DNA of 38,641 bases from Bradyrhizobium acaciae. GTDB taxonomy: Bacteria; Pseudomonadota; Alphaproteobacteria; Rhizobiales; Xanthobacteraceae. The first letter of the stretch is position 1; every line of letters starts with the position of its first letter. This document shows positions 23,570 to 30,799 of the stretch, piece after piece. The notes beneath the pieces were generated by a model. That model saw only the letters and a list, made by a program, of their open reading frames with translations. It searched no databases and was not told the origin of the DNA. Position numbers and translations under genes: made by a program. The stretch is from contig NZ_JACMYK010000068.1 in assembly GCF_020889785.1 (NCBI RefSeq), forward strand, positions 1-38,641, written 5' to 3'.

Positions 23570-23995
23570 ATGCACGATTTCACACCAATTTCCGGCCTCG
23601 CCGGCGGCGCACTGATCGGCCTCGCCGCGGCGCTCTTGATGCTGCTGACCGGTCGAATCGCCGGGGTCACCGGCATCGTCGGCGGGCTGCTCCAGCCCGA
23701 TACCGCCGACCGCGGATGGCGCATTGCGTTCATCGCGGGGCTGATCGCGGCGCCCCTGGTTGCGGCGCTGTTCGGCGCGCCGCTGCCGCGGCCGACCATG
23801 AATGCAAGCCTCGTGGTGGTCGCAATCGCGGGCGTGCTGGTCGGGTTCGGCACCCGCATGGGCAATGGCTGCACCTCGGGCCACGGCGTCTGCGGCTTCG
23901 CGCGGCTGTCCGGCCGCTCGATCGTGGCGACGTTCATCTTCATGACGGCGGCGATCGTAACGGTTGCCATCGTCAGACACGTGATCGGAGGCTAG
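23570..23995 (+). CDS. YeeE/YedE-family sulfur transport protein, first half (PmpA-like)
   Basis: A 141-aa membrane protein of the YeeE/YedE family, which takes up thiosulfate or related sulfur compounds. It has four hydrophobic segments (about 6-28, 50-70, 80-95, 115-138). The family motif GNGCTSGHGVCGFARLSGRS contains C101 and C108, the cysteines that relay substrate in TsuA-type transporters. CAGGGA lies about 9 nt before ATG 23570. In many alphaproteobacteria the full protein is split into two genes, and the second half follows here after 2 bp. The likely role is sulfur or sulfide homeostasis; no rhodanese or BigR regulator is present nearby. Confidence 0.88.
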   Translation: MHDFTPISGLAGGALIGLAAALLMLLTGRIAGVTGIVGGLLQPDTADRGWRIAFIAGLIAAPLVAALFGAPLPRPTMNASLVVVAIAGVLVGFGTRMGNGCTSGHGVCGFARLSGRSIVATFIFMTAAIVTVAIVRHVIGG

Positions 23996-23997
23996 CC

Positions 23998-24477
23998 ATG
24001 CCCGTGCTTGCAAGTTTCGTCTGCGGCCTCGTCTTCGGCGCGGGCCTTCTGATCTCCGGCATGACCGATCCGCAAAAGGTGCTCGGCTTCCTCGATCTGT
24101 TCGGCGCCTGGGATGCGACGCTTGCCTTCGTGATGGCCGGCGCCGTCGCGGTCGCAGCAACGGGCTTTGCGATCGCGCGGCGGCGCGCCGCACCTGCGTT
24201 TTCGGCACGCTTCCTCTGGCCCGATCGCAACGATATCGATACGCCGCTCGTCGGCGGCGCACTCCTGTTCGGCATCGGCTGGGGCCTGGTCGGCATCTGC
24301 CCCGGCCCAGCATTGGTCAATCTCGCCGGGCTCTCACTGCCGATCGTGGTGTTCGTCGTCGCGATGCTGGCAGGCATGATCGGCCAGAATCTCTTCGACA
24401 GGAATCTCTGGCGCCGGCGCGCGGCAGCACCACGCGCCATCGAAACCTCTCCACTTCCATCTCGCGCAGACGGGTGA
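23998..24477 (+). CDS. YeeE/YedE-family protein, second half (PmpB-like, DUF6691)
   Basis: A 159-aa membrane protein that complements the preceding gene. Hydrophobic segments are at about 4-20, 42-60, 85-101 and 108-128. GWGLVGICPGPALVNLA contains C101 in the conserved CPGP motif of this half. The C-terminal 30 residues are basic. ATG 23998 follows the upstream stop by 2 bp with GGAGGC before it, so the pair is co-translated and probably forms one transporter. RidA follows 4 bp after the stop. Confidence 0.88.
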   Translation: MPVLASFVCGLVFGAGLLISGMTDPQKVLGFLDLFGAWDATLAFVMAGAVAVAATGFAIARRRAAPAFSARFLWPDRNDIDTPLVGGALLFGIGWGLVGICPGPALVNLAGLSLPIVVFVVAMLAGMIGQNLFDRNLWRRRAAAPRAIETSPLPSRADG

Positions 24478-24481
24478 TCCC

Positions 24482-24868
24482 ATGACCACAATCAAGCACT
24501 TCCCTCCTCCGCCCGGCATCCAGGCACCGCCACTCTCGTTCGGCGCCCGCGTCGGCGATTTGCTGTTCATCTCGGGCATTCCCGGCTTCGATGCCAACCG
24601 CGAGCTGCCCGACGGCTTCGAGGCGCAGTTCGCCAATGTCGTGACCAACTTCAAGCGCGTGCTGAACGAGGCGGGCGCGACGATGCGCGATCTCGTCAAG
24701 GTCAACGTGCTGCTGACCCGCGCCAGCGACGTCGCCACCATGAACGCGCTCTATGCCGGCGCGTTCGGGCCCGCCCCCTATCCCGCGCGCACCACCTGCG
24801 TCGTGGTGGCGCTGCCCAATCCGAAGATGCTGATCGAGATCGAGGGCGTGGCGTCGGTGAAGGGGTGA
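24482..24868 (+). CDS. RidA family protein (reactive enamine/imine deaminase)
   Basis: A 128-aa RidA/YjgF/UK114 protein that hydrolyses reactive 2-aminoacrylate-type intermediates to protect PLP enzymes. R103 in YPARTTCVVVAL matches the catalytic arginine, and IEIEGVAS at the C-terminus carries the conserved Glu. FISGIPGFDAN and FANVVTNFKRVLNEAGA are family motifs. It begins 4 bp after the YeeE/YedE second-half gene, so it is in the same operon. Cysteine-derived enamines could link it to sulfur uptake, but that is inference. Confidence 0.92.
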   Translation: MTTIKHFPPPPGIQAPPLSFGARVGDLLFISGIPGFDANRELPDGFEAQFANVVTNFKRVLNEAGATMRDLVKVNVLLTRASDVATMNALYAGAFGPAPYPARTTCVVVALPNPKMLIEIEGVASVKG

Positions 24869-24879
24869 TCCCACACTTT

Positions 24880-25008
24880 CATCGTCGTCCTGGCGAAAGC
24901 CAGGACCCATTACCCCAGATCGCAATTGTTGCGCGACGCTGGGCCACGATCCCGTTCACAATCAAAATGCGGTGGTTATGGGTCCTGGCTTTCGCCAGGA
25001 CGACGATG
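24880..25008. repeat. 31-nt perfect inverted repeat after ridA
   Basis: The left arm is 24880-24910 and the right arm 24978-25008, perfectly complementary. Each arm folds as GTCCTGGC, loop GAAA (or TTTC), GCCAGGAC. It is the same architecture as 14136-14255, with stem bases changed in compensating pairs. It fills most of the gap between ridA and the convergent SRAP gene. Confidence 0.92.
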
Positions 25009-25054
25009 TGGAGATGCCTGCGCTTATCCGCAGCGCGCGGCTTCAATCAGTCCC

Positions 25055-25816
25055 TCAAAACAACGACCCCTGCCCGTCGTCCTCCCGCACCGGCGTCTTG
25101 CGCGGCGCGGCTTTCTTCGCCACCGGCGCGTCCTCCGCCGCGATCTGTTCCGCACTCATCGGCAGCAGCAATTGTTCATCGTCGTTGGCGACGGCATTGA
25201 CGCGCATCGTCACCTGGTGCCAGGCGAACTCGCCGACATCGGGCCCTTTCAGCATCGGCATCACGTCGTCGACGTCGTTGGGCAGGCAGTCGAGCCAGCG
25301 CGCGAATTGCTCGGGCCTGATCGTGACCGGAACGCGGTGATGCAGTTGCGCGAGATCGGGGCTCGCGGGTGCGGTGACGATCGCCACCGTGTCCTGCTCC
25401 TCGCCGTTCGGTCCCATCCAGGTCTCGGCAAGTGCTGCGAAGGCGAGCGGGTGGCCGTCGCGGCGATGGATGAAGAACGGCCGCTTGCGGCCGCCGGCAT
25501 CCTGCCATTCGTAATAGCCGTCGGCCGGGATCAGCGCGCGGCGCCGCTTGATCGCGTTCTTGAAGGCGGGCTTCTCCCGCACGGTCTCGGAGCGCGCGTT
25601 GATGAGAAGCGAGAAGGTTCGGGGGTCCTTGACCCAAGACGGGATCAGGCCCCAGCGCATCAATTGAAAATGCCGGCCGCCATTCTGCAGCAGCACCACC
25701 GGGATCGGCTGGGTCGGCGCAACATTATACCGTGGCGGAAAGTTCGGCTGCTCGATATAGCCGAACATCTCCCGCAAGGCCGCCGGCGGCGAGGTAATGA
25801 CAAAGCGTCCGCACAT
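25055..25816 (-). CDS. yedK: SOS response-associated peptidase, SRAP/YedK family
   Basis: A 253-aa SRAP protein, the family of HMCES/YedK that shields abasic sites in single-stranded DNA by a thiazolidine crosslink through Cys2. Cys2 is present (MCGRF). The other active-site residues are N73 and R75 with E77 (LINARSET), E103 (PADGYYEWQ) and H160 (HHRVPVTI). The last 25 residues are basic (KKAAPRKTPVREDD) and probably disordered. The family is often SOS-linked, but I find no clear LexA box in the 62 bp upstream. It is divergent from the 166-aa orphan. Confidence 0.93.
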   Translation of the reverse strand: MCGRFVITSPPAALREMFGYIEQPNFPPRYNVAPTQPIPVVLLQNGGRHFQLMRWGLIPSWVKDPRTFSLLINARSETVREKPAFKNAIKRRRALIPADGYYEWQDAGGRKRPFFIHRRDGHPLAFAALAETWMGPNGEEQDTVAIVTAPASPDLAQLHHRVPVTIRPEQFARWLDCLPNDVDDVMPMLKGPDVGEFAWHQVTMRVNAVANDDEQLLLPMSAEQIAAEDAPVAKKAAPRKTPVREDDGQGSLF

Positions 25817-25878
25817 TTGCCGTCCAGACTGGTATCCGTTTATTCTGCCTTAACTTGGACCGTTAAAGACTGCGATCA

Positions 25879-26379
25879 ATGACCTCAACGGCCGCCATAG
25901 CGGGTTCTTCCCCGCGACCGACGTATCCCGACGAGGCGCGGGCGGCGCTGTTGCGCGCCGCCAACATCAATCCCCGCACCGGGCTTGCCACCGACTACCT
26001 CAATCACTTCAACGAAGCCATCATGCTGCTGGAGATGGTGCCGGACCTGCCGGAATGCGCCGACGATTTCCTGGAATGGCAGCCGCTGTCCTATGCCGAG
26101 CATTTCACCGCGTCCAACTTTAAGGCACGCGACCTCGCGATCGAGGCCTATGAGATGGCGAACGCCGGTATCCGGGCCGAATTCGACCAGCTCACCGACA
26201 GCATGACCCGGATCCTGACCGAGGTCGGCGCCGCGATGCGGCAGTTGCAGCAGGACAAGAGCCGGGTCGCGCTCGCCGAGCAGGCCATCGTCTGGGTCAA
26301 GCCGCTGGTGATGCAGACCGCCGGCATCATCAACGGCGCCGCGGAGGCCGATGTCGACCGCATCATGGCGGGCGCCTGA
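25879..26379 (+). CDS. Conserved hypothetical protein, 166 aa
   Basis: A soluble, largely helical 166-aa protein without a signal peptide or membrane segment. Notable stretches are ANINPRTGLATDYLNHFNEA (25-50 in part), DFLEWQPLSYAEHFTASNFK and a long helix with FDQLTDSMTRILTEVGAAMR. I recall related proteins of similar length in Rhizobiales, without a function. It starts at ATG 25879, 62 bp from the divergent yedK start. The Nudix gene follows after 39 bp. Confidence 0.8.
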   Translation: MTSTAAIAGSSPRPTYPDEARAALLRAANINPRTGLATDYLNHFNEAIMLLEMVPDLPECADDFLEWQPLSYAEHFTASNFKARDLAIEAYEMANAGIRAEFDQLTDSMTRILTEVGAAMRQLQQDKSRVALAEQAIVWVKPLVMQTAGIINGAAEADVDRIMAGA

Positions 26380-26418
26380 GATATCGGGCATGGTTGTCTG
26401 CGAAACTGGTGCTGCGCT

Positions 26419-26838
26419 TTGACCTCTCCCGAACCTCCGATCCGCCCGCAGCTCGCCGTGTCAGGCGTGATTTTCCGTGACGGCAAGGTGCTGCTGGTCC
26501 GGCGCGCCCGCTCGCCGGGCAAGGGCTTCTATTCGCTGCCCGGCGGCCGGGTCGAATTCGGCGAGACGCTGCACACCGCGCTGCACCGGGAGATCGACGA
26601 GGAGACCGGCCTGCGGGTCGATATCCTCGGCCTCGCCGGCTGGCGCGAGGTGCTGCCGACCGGTCCCGGCACCGGGCATTACCTGATCATGACTTTCGCG
26701 GCGCGCTGGGCCTCCCGCGAGCCCGTGTTGAACGACGAGCACGACGACTTCAAATGGCTGGCCCCGGAGGAGATCGGCGACCTCAAGGTCACCGGCGGTC
26801 TCCACGAGGTGATTGAGGCCGCGCGGCGGCTGGTTTGA
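26419..26838 (+). CDS. Nudix hydrolase
   Basis: A 139-aa Nudix pyrophosphohydrolase that cleaves nucleoside diphosphate derivatives, for example oxidised nucleotides or ADP-ribose. A complete Nudix box GGRVEFGETLHTALHREIDE-ETG is seen at residues 42-64, with the metal-binding REIDEE. The N-terminus IRPQLAVSGVIFRDGKVLLVR is normal for the family. I see no ATG at the right place; TTG 26419 fits the family's usual N-terminus, so the start is uncertain. A short hairpin follows. Confidence 0.87.
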   Translation: MTSPEPPIRPQLAVSGVIFRDGKVLLVRRARSPGKGFYSLPGGRVEFGETLHTALHREIDEETGLRVDILGLAGWREVLPTGPGTGHYLIMTFAARWASREPVLNDEHDDFKWLAPEEIGDLKVTGGLHEVIEAARRLV

Positions 26839-26839
26839 G

Positions 26840-26857
26840 GCCCCTTTTGGGGGCTTT
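26840..26857 (+). terminator. Short terminator-like hairpin after the Nudix gene
   Basis: GCCCC-TTTTG-GGGGC followed by TTT (26855-26857). The 5-bp stem with a short T run begins 2 bp after the stop codon. Confidence 0.4.
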
Positions 26858-26923
26858 GGAGCGCCCTGCCGCCTTGCCTCGGGCACATTGAGGGGGCATA
26901 CCACGGCCATTCCGGAACCCCTG

Positions 26924-27301
26924 ATGATCAAAGCCTTTCTCGCCGTTGTGATCCTGATGTCGGCATGCCTTGCGACGCCCGCCCGGGCGCAGGACGCGGC
27001 TGCGCCGTTCGACGGCGACCTGCAGCGGCTGGCCGAGATCCTCGGCGCCCTGCACTATCTGCGCGGCATCTGCGGCTCCAACGAGGGCGCCAAATGGCGC
27101 AACGAGATGCAGGCGCTGATCGATGCCGAGACCCCCTCCGGGGACCGCCGCGCCCGCATGATCGCCGGCTTCAACCGCGGCTACAACGGCTTCCAGCAGA
27201 CCTACCGGACCTGCACACCGGCAGCCACGGTGGCGATCCGCCGTTACATCGAGGAAGGCTCGAAGATCTCGCGCGACCTGACGGCCCGCTATGCCAACTG
27301 A
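26924..27301 (+). CDS. TIGR02301-family exported protein
   Basis: A 125-aa exported protein. The signal peptide is MIKAFLAVVILMSACLATPARA (cleavage about residue 22). The mature part, QRLAEILGALHYLRGICGSN (in part), then WRNEMQALIDAE, FNRGYNGFQQTYRTCTP and YIEEGSKISRDL, matches my recollection of TIGR02301, an alphaproteobacterial family of unknown function. Two Cys in the mature part could form a disulfide. ATG 26924 begins the signal peptide. The stop overlaps the HAD gene by 11 bp, so they are co-translated. Confidence 0.85.
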   Translation: MIKAFLAVVILMSACLATPARAQDAAAPFDGDLQRLAEILGALHYLRGICGSNEGAKWRNEMQALIDAETPSGDRRARMIAGFNRGYNGFQQTYRTCTPAATVAIRRYIEEGSKISRDLTARYAN

Positions 27302-27947
27302 GCGCGTGATCTTCTTCGACCTCGACGGCACCCTCACCGACCCGAAGCCCGGCATCACCGGCTCGATCCAGTATGCGCTGGCAAAGCTCGGCCGACCCGT
27401 TCCCACGCAGGACGAATTGACCTGGTGCATCGGGCCGCCCTTGCGGGCGAGCTTTGCGATGCTGCTCGACGGCGAGGAGCTCGCCGACCGCGGGGTTGAG
27501 CTCTACCGTGAGCGGTTCGGCGATGTCGGGCTGTTCGAGAACCGCGTCTATCCCGACATCGTGCAGGTGCTGGCGGCGTTGCGGCAGCGGCCGGGCCGGA
27601 TGTTCGTGGCAACCTCGAAGCCGCACGTGTTCGCGACCCGGATCGTCGCGCATTTCGGGCTCAGCGGTTATTTCGACCACGTGTTCGGCTCGGAGCTCGA
27701 CGGAACCCGCGTCAACAAGGTCGAGCTGCTGGCCTATGCGCTGGAGCAGACCGGGGCCGATCCGGGCACCGCCCTGATGATCGGCGACCGCAGCCACGAT
27801 GTCATCGGCGCGAATCGTAACGGCATCCGCGCCGTCGGCGTCACCTATGGCTACGGCACGCCCGAGGAGTTGGTGGAGGCCGGCGCCAGCCATCTCTGCG
27901 CCTCGCCGCGCGCGGTGCTGGACCATATCCACAGCTCATTTGGTTGA
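27291..27947 (+). CDS. HAD-superfamily phosphatase (phosphoglycolate phosphatase-like)
   Basis: A 218-aa HAD subfamily IA hydrolase. Motif I is FFDLDGTLTD with D10 (nucleophile) and D12, motif II is ATSKP, motif III lies around RVNKVELLAY (K), and motif IV is MIGDRSHDVIGA. The cap domain lies between about residues 18 and 85. Such enzymes dephosphorylate small molecules (phosphoglycolate, nucleotides, PPi). The substrate is not determined by these motifs. It begins inside the end of the TIGR02301-like gene. Confidence 0.9.
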   Translation: MPTERVIFFDLDGTLTDPKPGITGSIQYALAKLGRPVPTQDELTWCIGPPLRASFAMLLDGEELADRGVELYRERFGDVGLFENRVYPDIVQVLAALRQRPGRMFVATSKPHVFATRIVAHFGLSGYFDHVFGSELDGTRVNKVELLAYALEQTGADPGTALMIGDRSHDVIGANRNGIRAVGVTYGYGTPEELVEAGASHLCASPRAVLDHIHSSFG

Positions 27948-28000
27948 TCGAGGCCGGGATATCCGGAATTCCCCTTTAAATGCCGTCGCGCGCGTTAACC

Positions 28001-28018
28001 TTTTCGAAAGAAGTGGGC
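28001..28018. repeat. Short direct repeat, copy 1
   Basis: TTTTCGAAAGAAGTGGGC matches 28385-28402 (TTTTCGAGCGAAGTGGGC) at 16 of 18 positions. The two copies flank the 89-aa gene. Confidence 0.5.
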
Positions 28019-28102
28019 TAGGCGGTACCCGCATGCGTGATACATCTCGCGCGTCGCAGTGGTTCGCTCCTCGAACCGCGCGCATCCATTTTGCAGAGTT
28101 TC

Positions 28103-28372
28103 ATGCGCCATCCAGCGTCCTTTCCCCCTCACCAAGAAGACCCGCGACCCGACCACGAGCAGAAGCAAGCTGCGCTGAGCTATCTGAACGAGGCGTGGGC
28201 GGAAGCGCTTCATGATGGCGTCGACGGCGACTGCCTCGCGCAGGCGAGCCTGTTTGCGGCGCTCGCCGAGCTCGTCAACACCTATGGCGAGGATGCGGTG
28301 GCGAAGTTCGCCGAGGGTCTCGGCGCGCGCGTGCGCAACGGCGAGTTCTCGCTGGCGCTCGCCAGACAGTAA
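28103..28372 (+). CDS. Small conserved hypothetical protein, 89 aa
   Basis: An 89-aa soluble protein. After a charged, proline-rich N-terminus (HPASFPPHQEDPRPDHE) it has a helical core LSYLNEAWAEALHDGVDGDC (in part), AQASLFAALAELVNTYGEDA and VAKFAEGLGARVRNGEFS. ATG 28103 is chosen; a GTG at 28037 in the same frame is possible but less likely. I believe similar proteins occur in Bradyrhizobium, but no function is known to me. Confidence 0.68.
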   Translation: MRHPASFPPHQEDPRPDHEQKQAALSYLNEAWAEALHDGVDGDCLAQASLFAALAELVNTYGEDAVAKFAEGLGARVRNGEFSLALARQ

Positions 28373-28378
28373 TCCCGT

Positions 28379-28402
28379 AAAACGTTTTCGAGCGAAGTGG
28401 GC
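28379..28402. repeat. Short direct repeat copy 2, with palindrome AAAACGTTTT
   Basis: Begins with the palindrome AAAACGTTTT (28379-28388) and continues into TTTTCGAGCGAAGTGGGC (28385-28402), the second copy of the repeat at 28001. From general knowledge, AAAACGTTTTCGAGCGAAGT-type sequences are widespread between Bradyrhizobium genes. Confidence 0.55.
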
Positions 28403-28437
28403 ACCTGTTCGCGTGCAGAAAGCGCGTTCAAGGAATT

Positions 28438-28456
28438 TAGCGCATTTGATGCGCTA
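28438..28456 (-). terminator. Hairpin overlapping the dihydroorotase stop
   Basis: TAGCGCAT-TTG-ATGCGCTA, an 8-bp perfect stem whose right end contains the stop codon of the minus-strand dihydroorotase gene. There is no T run, so its role as terminator is uncertain. Confidence 0.4.
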
Positions 28457-29788
28457 GGCCTTTAGCGTCTCGAGGAACCGGACGGGCTCCCCCGACGACG
28501 GCGTCGTGACCTCGCCCTGCCACATCACCCGCCTGCCGCGCACGAAGGTGCCGACCGGCCAGCCCTGCACCCGCACGCCGTCATAGGGCGTCCAGGCCGC
28601 GCGCGAGGCAATCCATTTGTTGGTGATGGTCTCGCTGCGCTTGAGATCGACGATGGTGAAGTCGGCATCATAACCCGCCGCGATGCGGCCCTTGCAGGCG
28701 ATGTTGAACAGCCGCGCCGGCCCCGCGCTGGTGAGGTCGACGAACCGTGCCAGCGACAGCCGCCCGGCGTTGACGTGATCGAGCATCAGCGGCACCAGCG
28801 TCTGCACCCCGGTCATGCCTGAGGGCGAGGCCGGATAGGTCTTCGACTTCTCCTCCAGCGTATGCGGCGCGTGATCCGAGCCCAGTACGTCGATGATGCC
28901 CTGCTCGATGCCGTACCAGATGCCGGCGCGGTGATCGGCCGAACGCACCGGCGGGTTCATTTGCGCCAGCGTGCCGAGCCGCTCATAGCACTCGGGCGCG
29001 GCCATCGTCAGGTGATGCGGCGTCGCCTCGCAGGAGGCGACATCCTTGTGGTCGCGGAGATACAGAATCTCTTCCTTGGTCGAGATGTGCAGCACGTGGA
29101 TGCGCTTGCCGGTCTCGCGCGCGAGATTGACCAGCCGCTCGGTCGCCATTAGCGCGGCGGTCTCGTCGCGCCATACCGGATGCGAGCGCGGATCGCCCTC
29201 GATGCGCAGCGGCTTGCGCTCGTTGAGGCGGTATTCGTCCTCGGCGTGAAACGCGGCGCGGCGCCGGATCACCTGAAAGATCCGCCGCAGGCTCTCGTCG
29301 TCCTCGACCAGCAGCGCGCCGGTGGAGGAGCCGATGAACACCTTGACGCCGGCACAGCCCGGCGCGCGCTCGAGCTCCGGCAGATCCTGCACGTTCTCGC
29401 GGGTGCCGCCGATGAAGAACGCGAAATCGCAGTGCATGCGATGATGCGCGCGCTTGATCTTGTCGGTGAATGCCGTTTCGGTAACCGTCAGCGGGTTGGT
29501 GTTCGGCATCTCGAACACCGCGGTCACCCCGCCCATCACGGCGCTGCGCGAGCCGGTCTCGAGATCTTCCTTCTGCGTCAAGCCGGGCTCGCGGAAATGA
29601 ACCTGGGTATCCATCACGCCGGGCAGGATGTGCAGGCCCTTGCAGTCGATCACCTCGCCGGCCGAGGCCTGGCCGAGCGAGCCGATCGCGGCGATACGGC
29701 CATTCGTGACGCCGATATCGCGCACGCCCTCGCCGTCCTGATTGACCACGGTGCCGGATTTTAGAATGGTGTCAAAATGCTGATTCAT
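28454..29788 (-). CDS. pyrC: Dihydroorotase-type amidohydrolase, variant metal motif
   Basis: A 444-aa class I dihydroorotase or close relative, cyclising carbamoyl-aspartate in pyrimidine synthesis. Family landmarks: PGVMDTQVHFREPGLTQKED (56-75), FEMPNTNP (92-99), GVKVFIGSSTG (147-157, K149), HAE (181-183), HVLHIST (H231, H234), EATPHHL (254-260) and GSDHAPHT (D305). The usual HxH metal motif reads Q62-V-H64, so its first His is replaced by Gln. Some dihydroorotases I recall have DDQVHFREP, so activity is still likely. ATG 29788 starts MNQHFDTILKSG. It is divergent from ygfZ. A hydantoinase-like role is the main alternative. Confidence 0.85.
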   Translation of the reverse strand: MNQHFDTILKSGTVVNQDGEGVRDIGVTNGRIAAIGSLGQASAGEVIDCKGLHILPGVMDTQVHFREPGLTQKEDLETGSRSAVMGGVTAVFEMPNTNPLTVTETAFTDKIKRAHHRMHCDFAFFIGGTRENVQDLPELERAPGCAGVKVFIGSSTGALLVEDDESLRRIFQVIRRRAAFHAEDEYRLNERKPLRIEGDPRSHPVWRDETAALMATERLVNLARETGKRIHVLHISTKEEILYLRDHKDVASCEATPHHLTMAAPECYERLGTLAQMNPPVRSADHRAGIWYGIEQGIIDVLGSDHAPHTLEEKSKTYPASPSGMTGVQTLVPLMLDHVNAGRLSLARFVDLTSAGPARLFNIACKGRIAAGYDADFTIVDLKRSETITNKWIASRAAWTPYDGVRVQGWPVGTFVRGRRVMWQGEVTTPSSGEPVRFLETLKA

Positions 29789-29917
29789 CGGTCCTCGGCG
29801 CCCGCTTTCCGCTGTCGCGCGGGCCTTGTTCGGCGCACTCTAGCGCCTTAGCTTGGCAGGGGATATCCGCGAGGACCGCGTTTCCCAAGGAACTTGGAAA
29901 AAGAGCCAATTTTGCGA

Positions 29918-30799
29918 ATGAAAGCAGCGTTTCTTCCAGATCGGGGCGTGATCAAGGTTTCTGGCGAGGACGCCCGCAACTTCCTCAATGGCCTCATTAC
30001 GACCGACGTCGAACAGTTGCGGCCGGGACAGGCCCGGTTCGGCGCGCTGCTGACGCCGCAGGGCAAGATCATCGTCGATTTCCTGATCACCGAGATACCC
30101 ACAGGGCACGGCGGCGGCTTCCTGATCGACGCGCCGCGCGCGCTCGCCAAGGGGCTCGCCGACAAGCTCGGCTTCTACAAGCTGCGCGCCAAGGTCGTGG
30201 TGGAGAACCTCTCCGACAGCCTCGGTGTGCTGGCGGCCTGGGATGGTGAGCCGGCGGCGACACCCGATCTCGCCTTCGCCGATCCGCGCAACCCGGCGCT
30301 CGGCTGGCGCATCCTGATCCCGGAAGATCTGAAGCAGAAGCTCGCCGAGCTGATCGGCGCCGACCTCGTCGACTCCAACGCCTATGAAGCGCATCGGATC
30401 GCGACCGGCGTGCCGCGCGGCGGGCTCGACTTCATGTATGGCGACGCCTTCCCGCACGAGACCAACATGGACCACCTGCACGGCGTCGACTTCGACAAGG
30501 GATGCTATGTCGGCCAGGAGGTGGTGTCGCGCATGCAGCATCGCGGCACGGCGCGGACCCGCACGGTGAAGGTCATTCTCGATGGTCCCGCCCCCGAAGC
30601 GGGCGCAACGATCCTCGCCGGCGACAAGCAGGTCGGCACCATCGGCTCGACCGCGGGACAAAACGGCCTTGCGCTGGTGCGCATCGACCGGCTCGCCGAT
30701 GCGCTCGATGCCGGCCTCGCGCTGACCGCAGGCGGCCTGTCGCTTCACCTCGCCGACCCCAGCGTTGTCCGCCCCGCACCCAAGCAGACCGTCGCATGA
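29918..30799 (+). CDS. ygfZ: YgfZ/GcvT-fold folate-binding protein
   Basis: A 293-aa tetrahydrofolate-binding protein involved in Fe-S cluster maturation and tRNA modification. The signature KGCYVGQE is complete (K194 to E201, with C196). The N-terminus FLPDRGVIKVSGEDARNFLN and the segment LTPQGKIIVDFLI fit the GcvT fold. ATG 29918 is preferred over an in-frame TTG at 29894. Its stop overlaps the start of tag by 4 bp (ATGA). Confidence 0.92.
   Translation: MKAAFLPDRGVIKVSGEDARNFLNGLITTDVEQLRPGQARFGALLTPQGKIIVDFLITEIPTGHGGGFLIDAPRALAKGLADKLGFYKLRAKVVVENLSDSLGVLAAWDGEPAATPDLAFADPRNPALGWRILIPEDLKQKLAELIGADLVDSNAYEAHRIATGVPRGGLDFMYGDAFPHETNMDHLHGVDFDKGCYVGQEVVSRMQHRGTARTRTVKVILDGPAPEAGATILAGDKQVGTIGSTAGQNGLALVRIDRLADALDAGLALTAGGLSLHLADPSVVRPAPKQTVA

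Noticed and set aside
25817..25878. LexA/SOS box before yedK
   Set aside because: No GTTC-N7-GTTC or GAAC-N7-GTTC pattern is present in the 62-bp gap.
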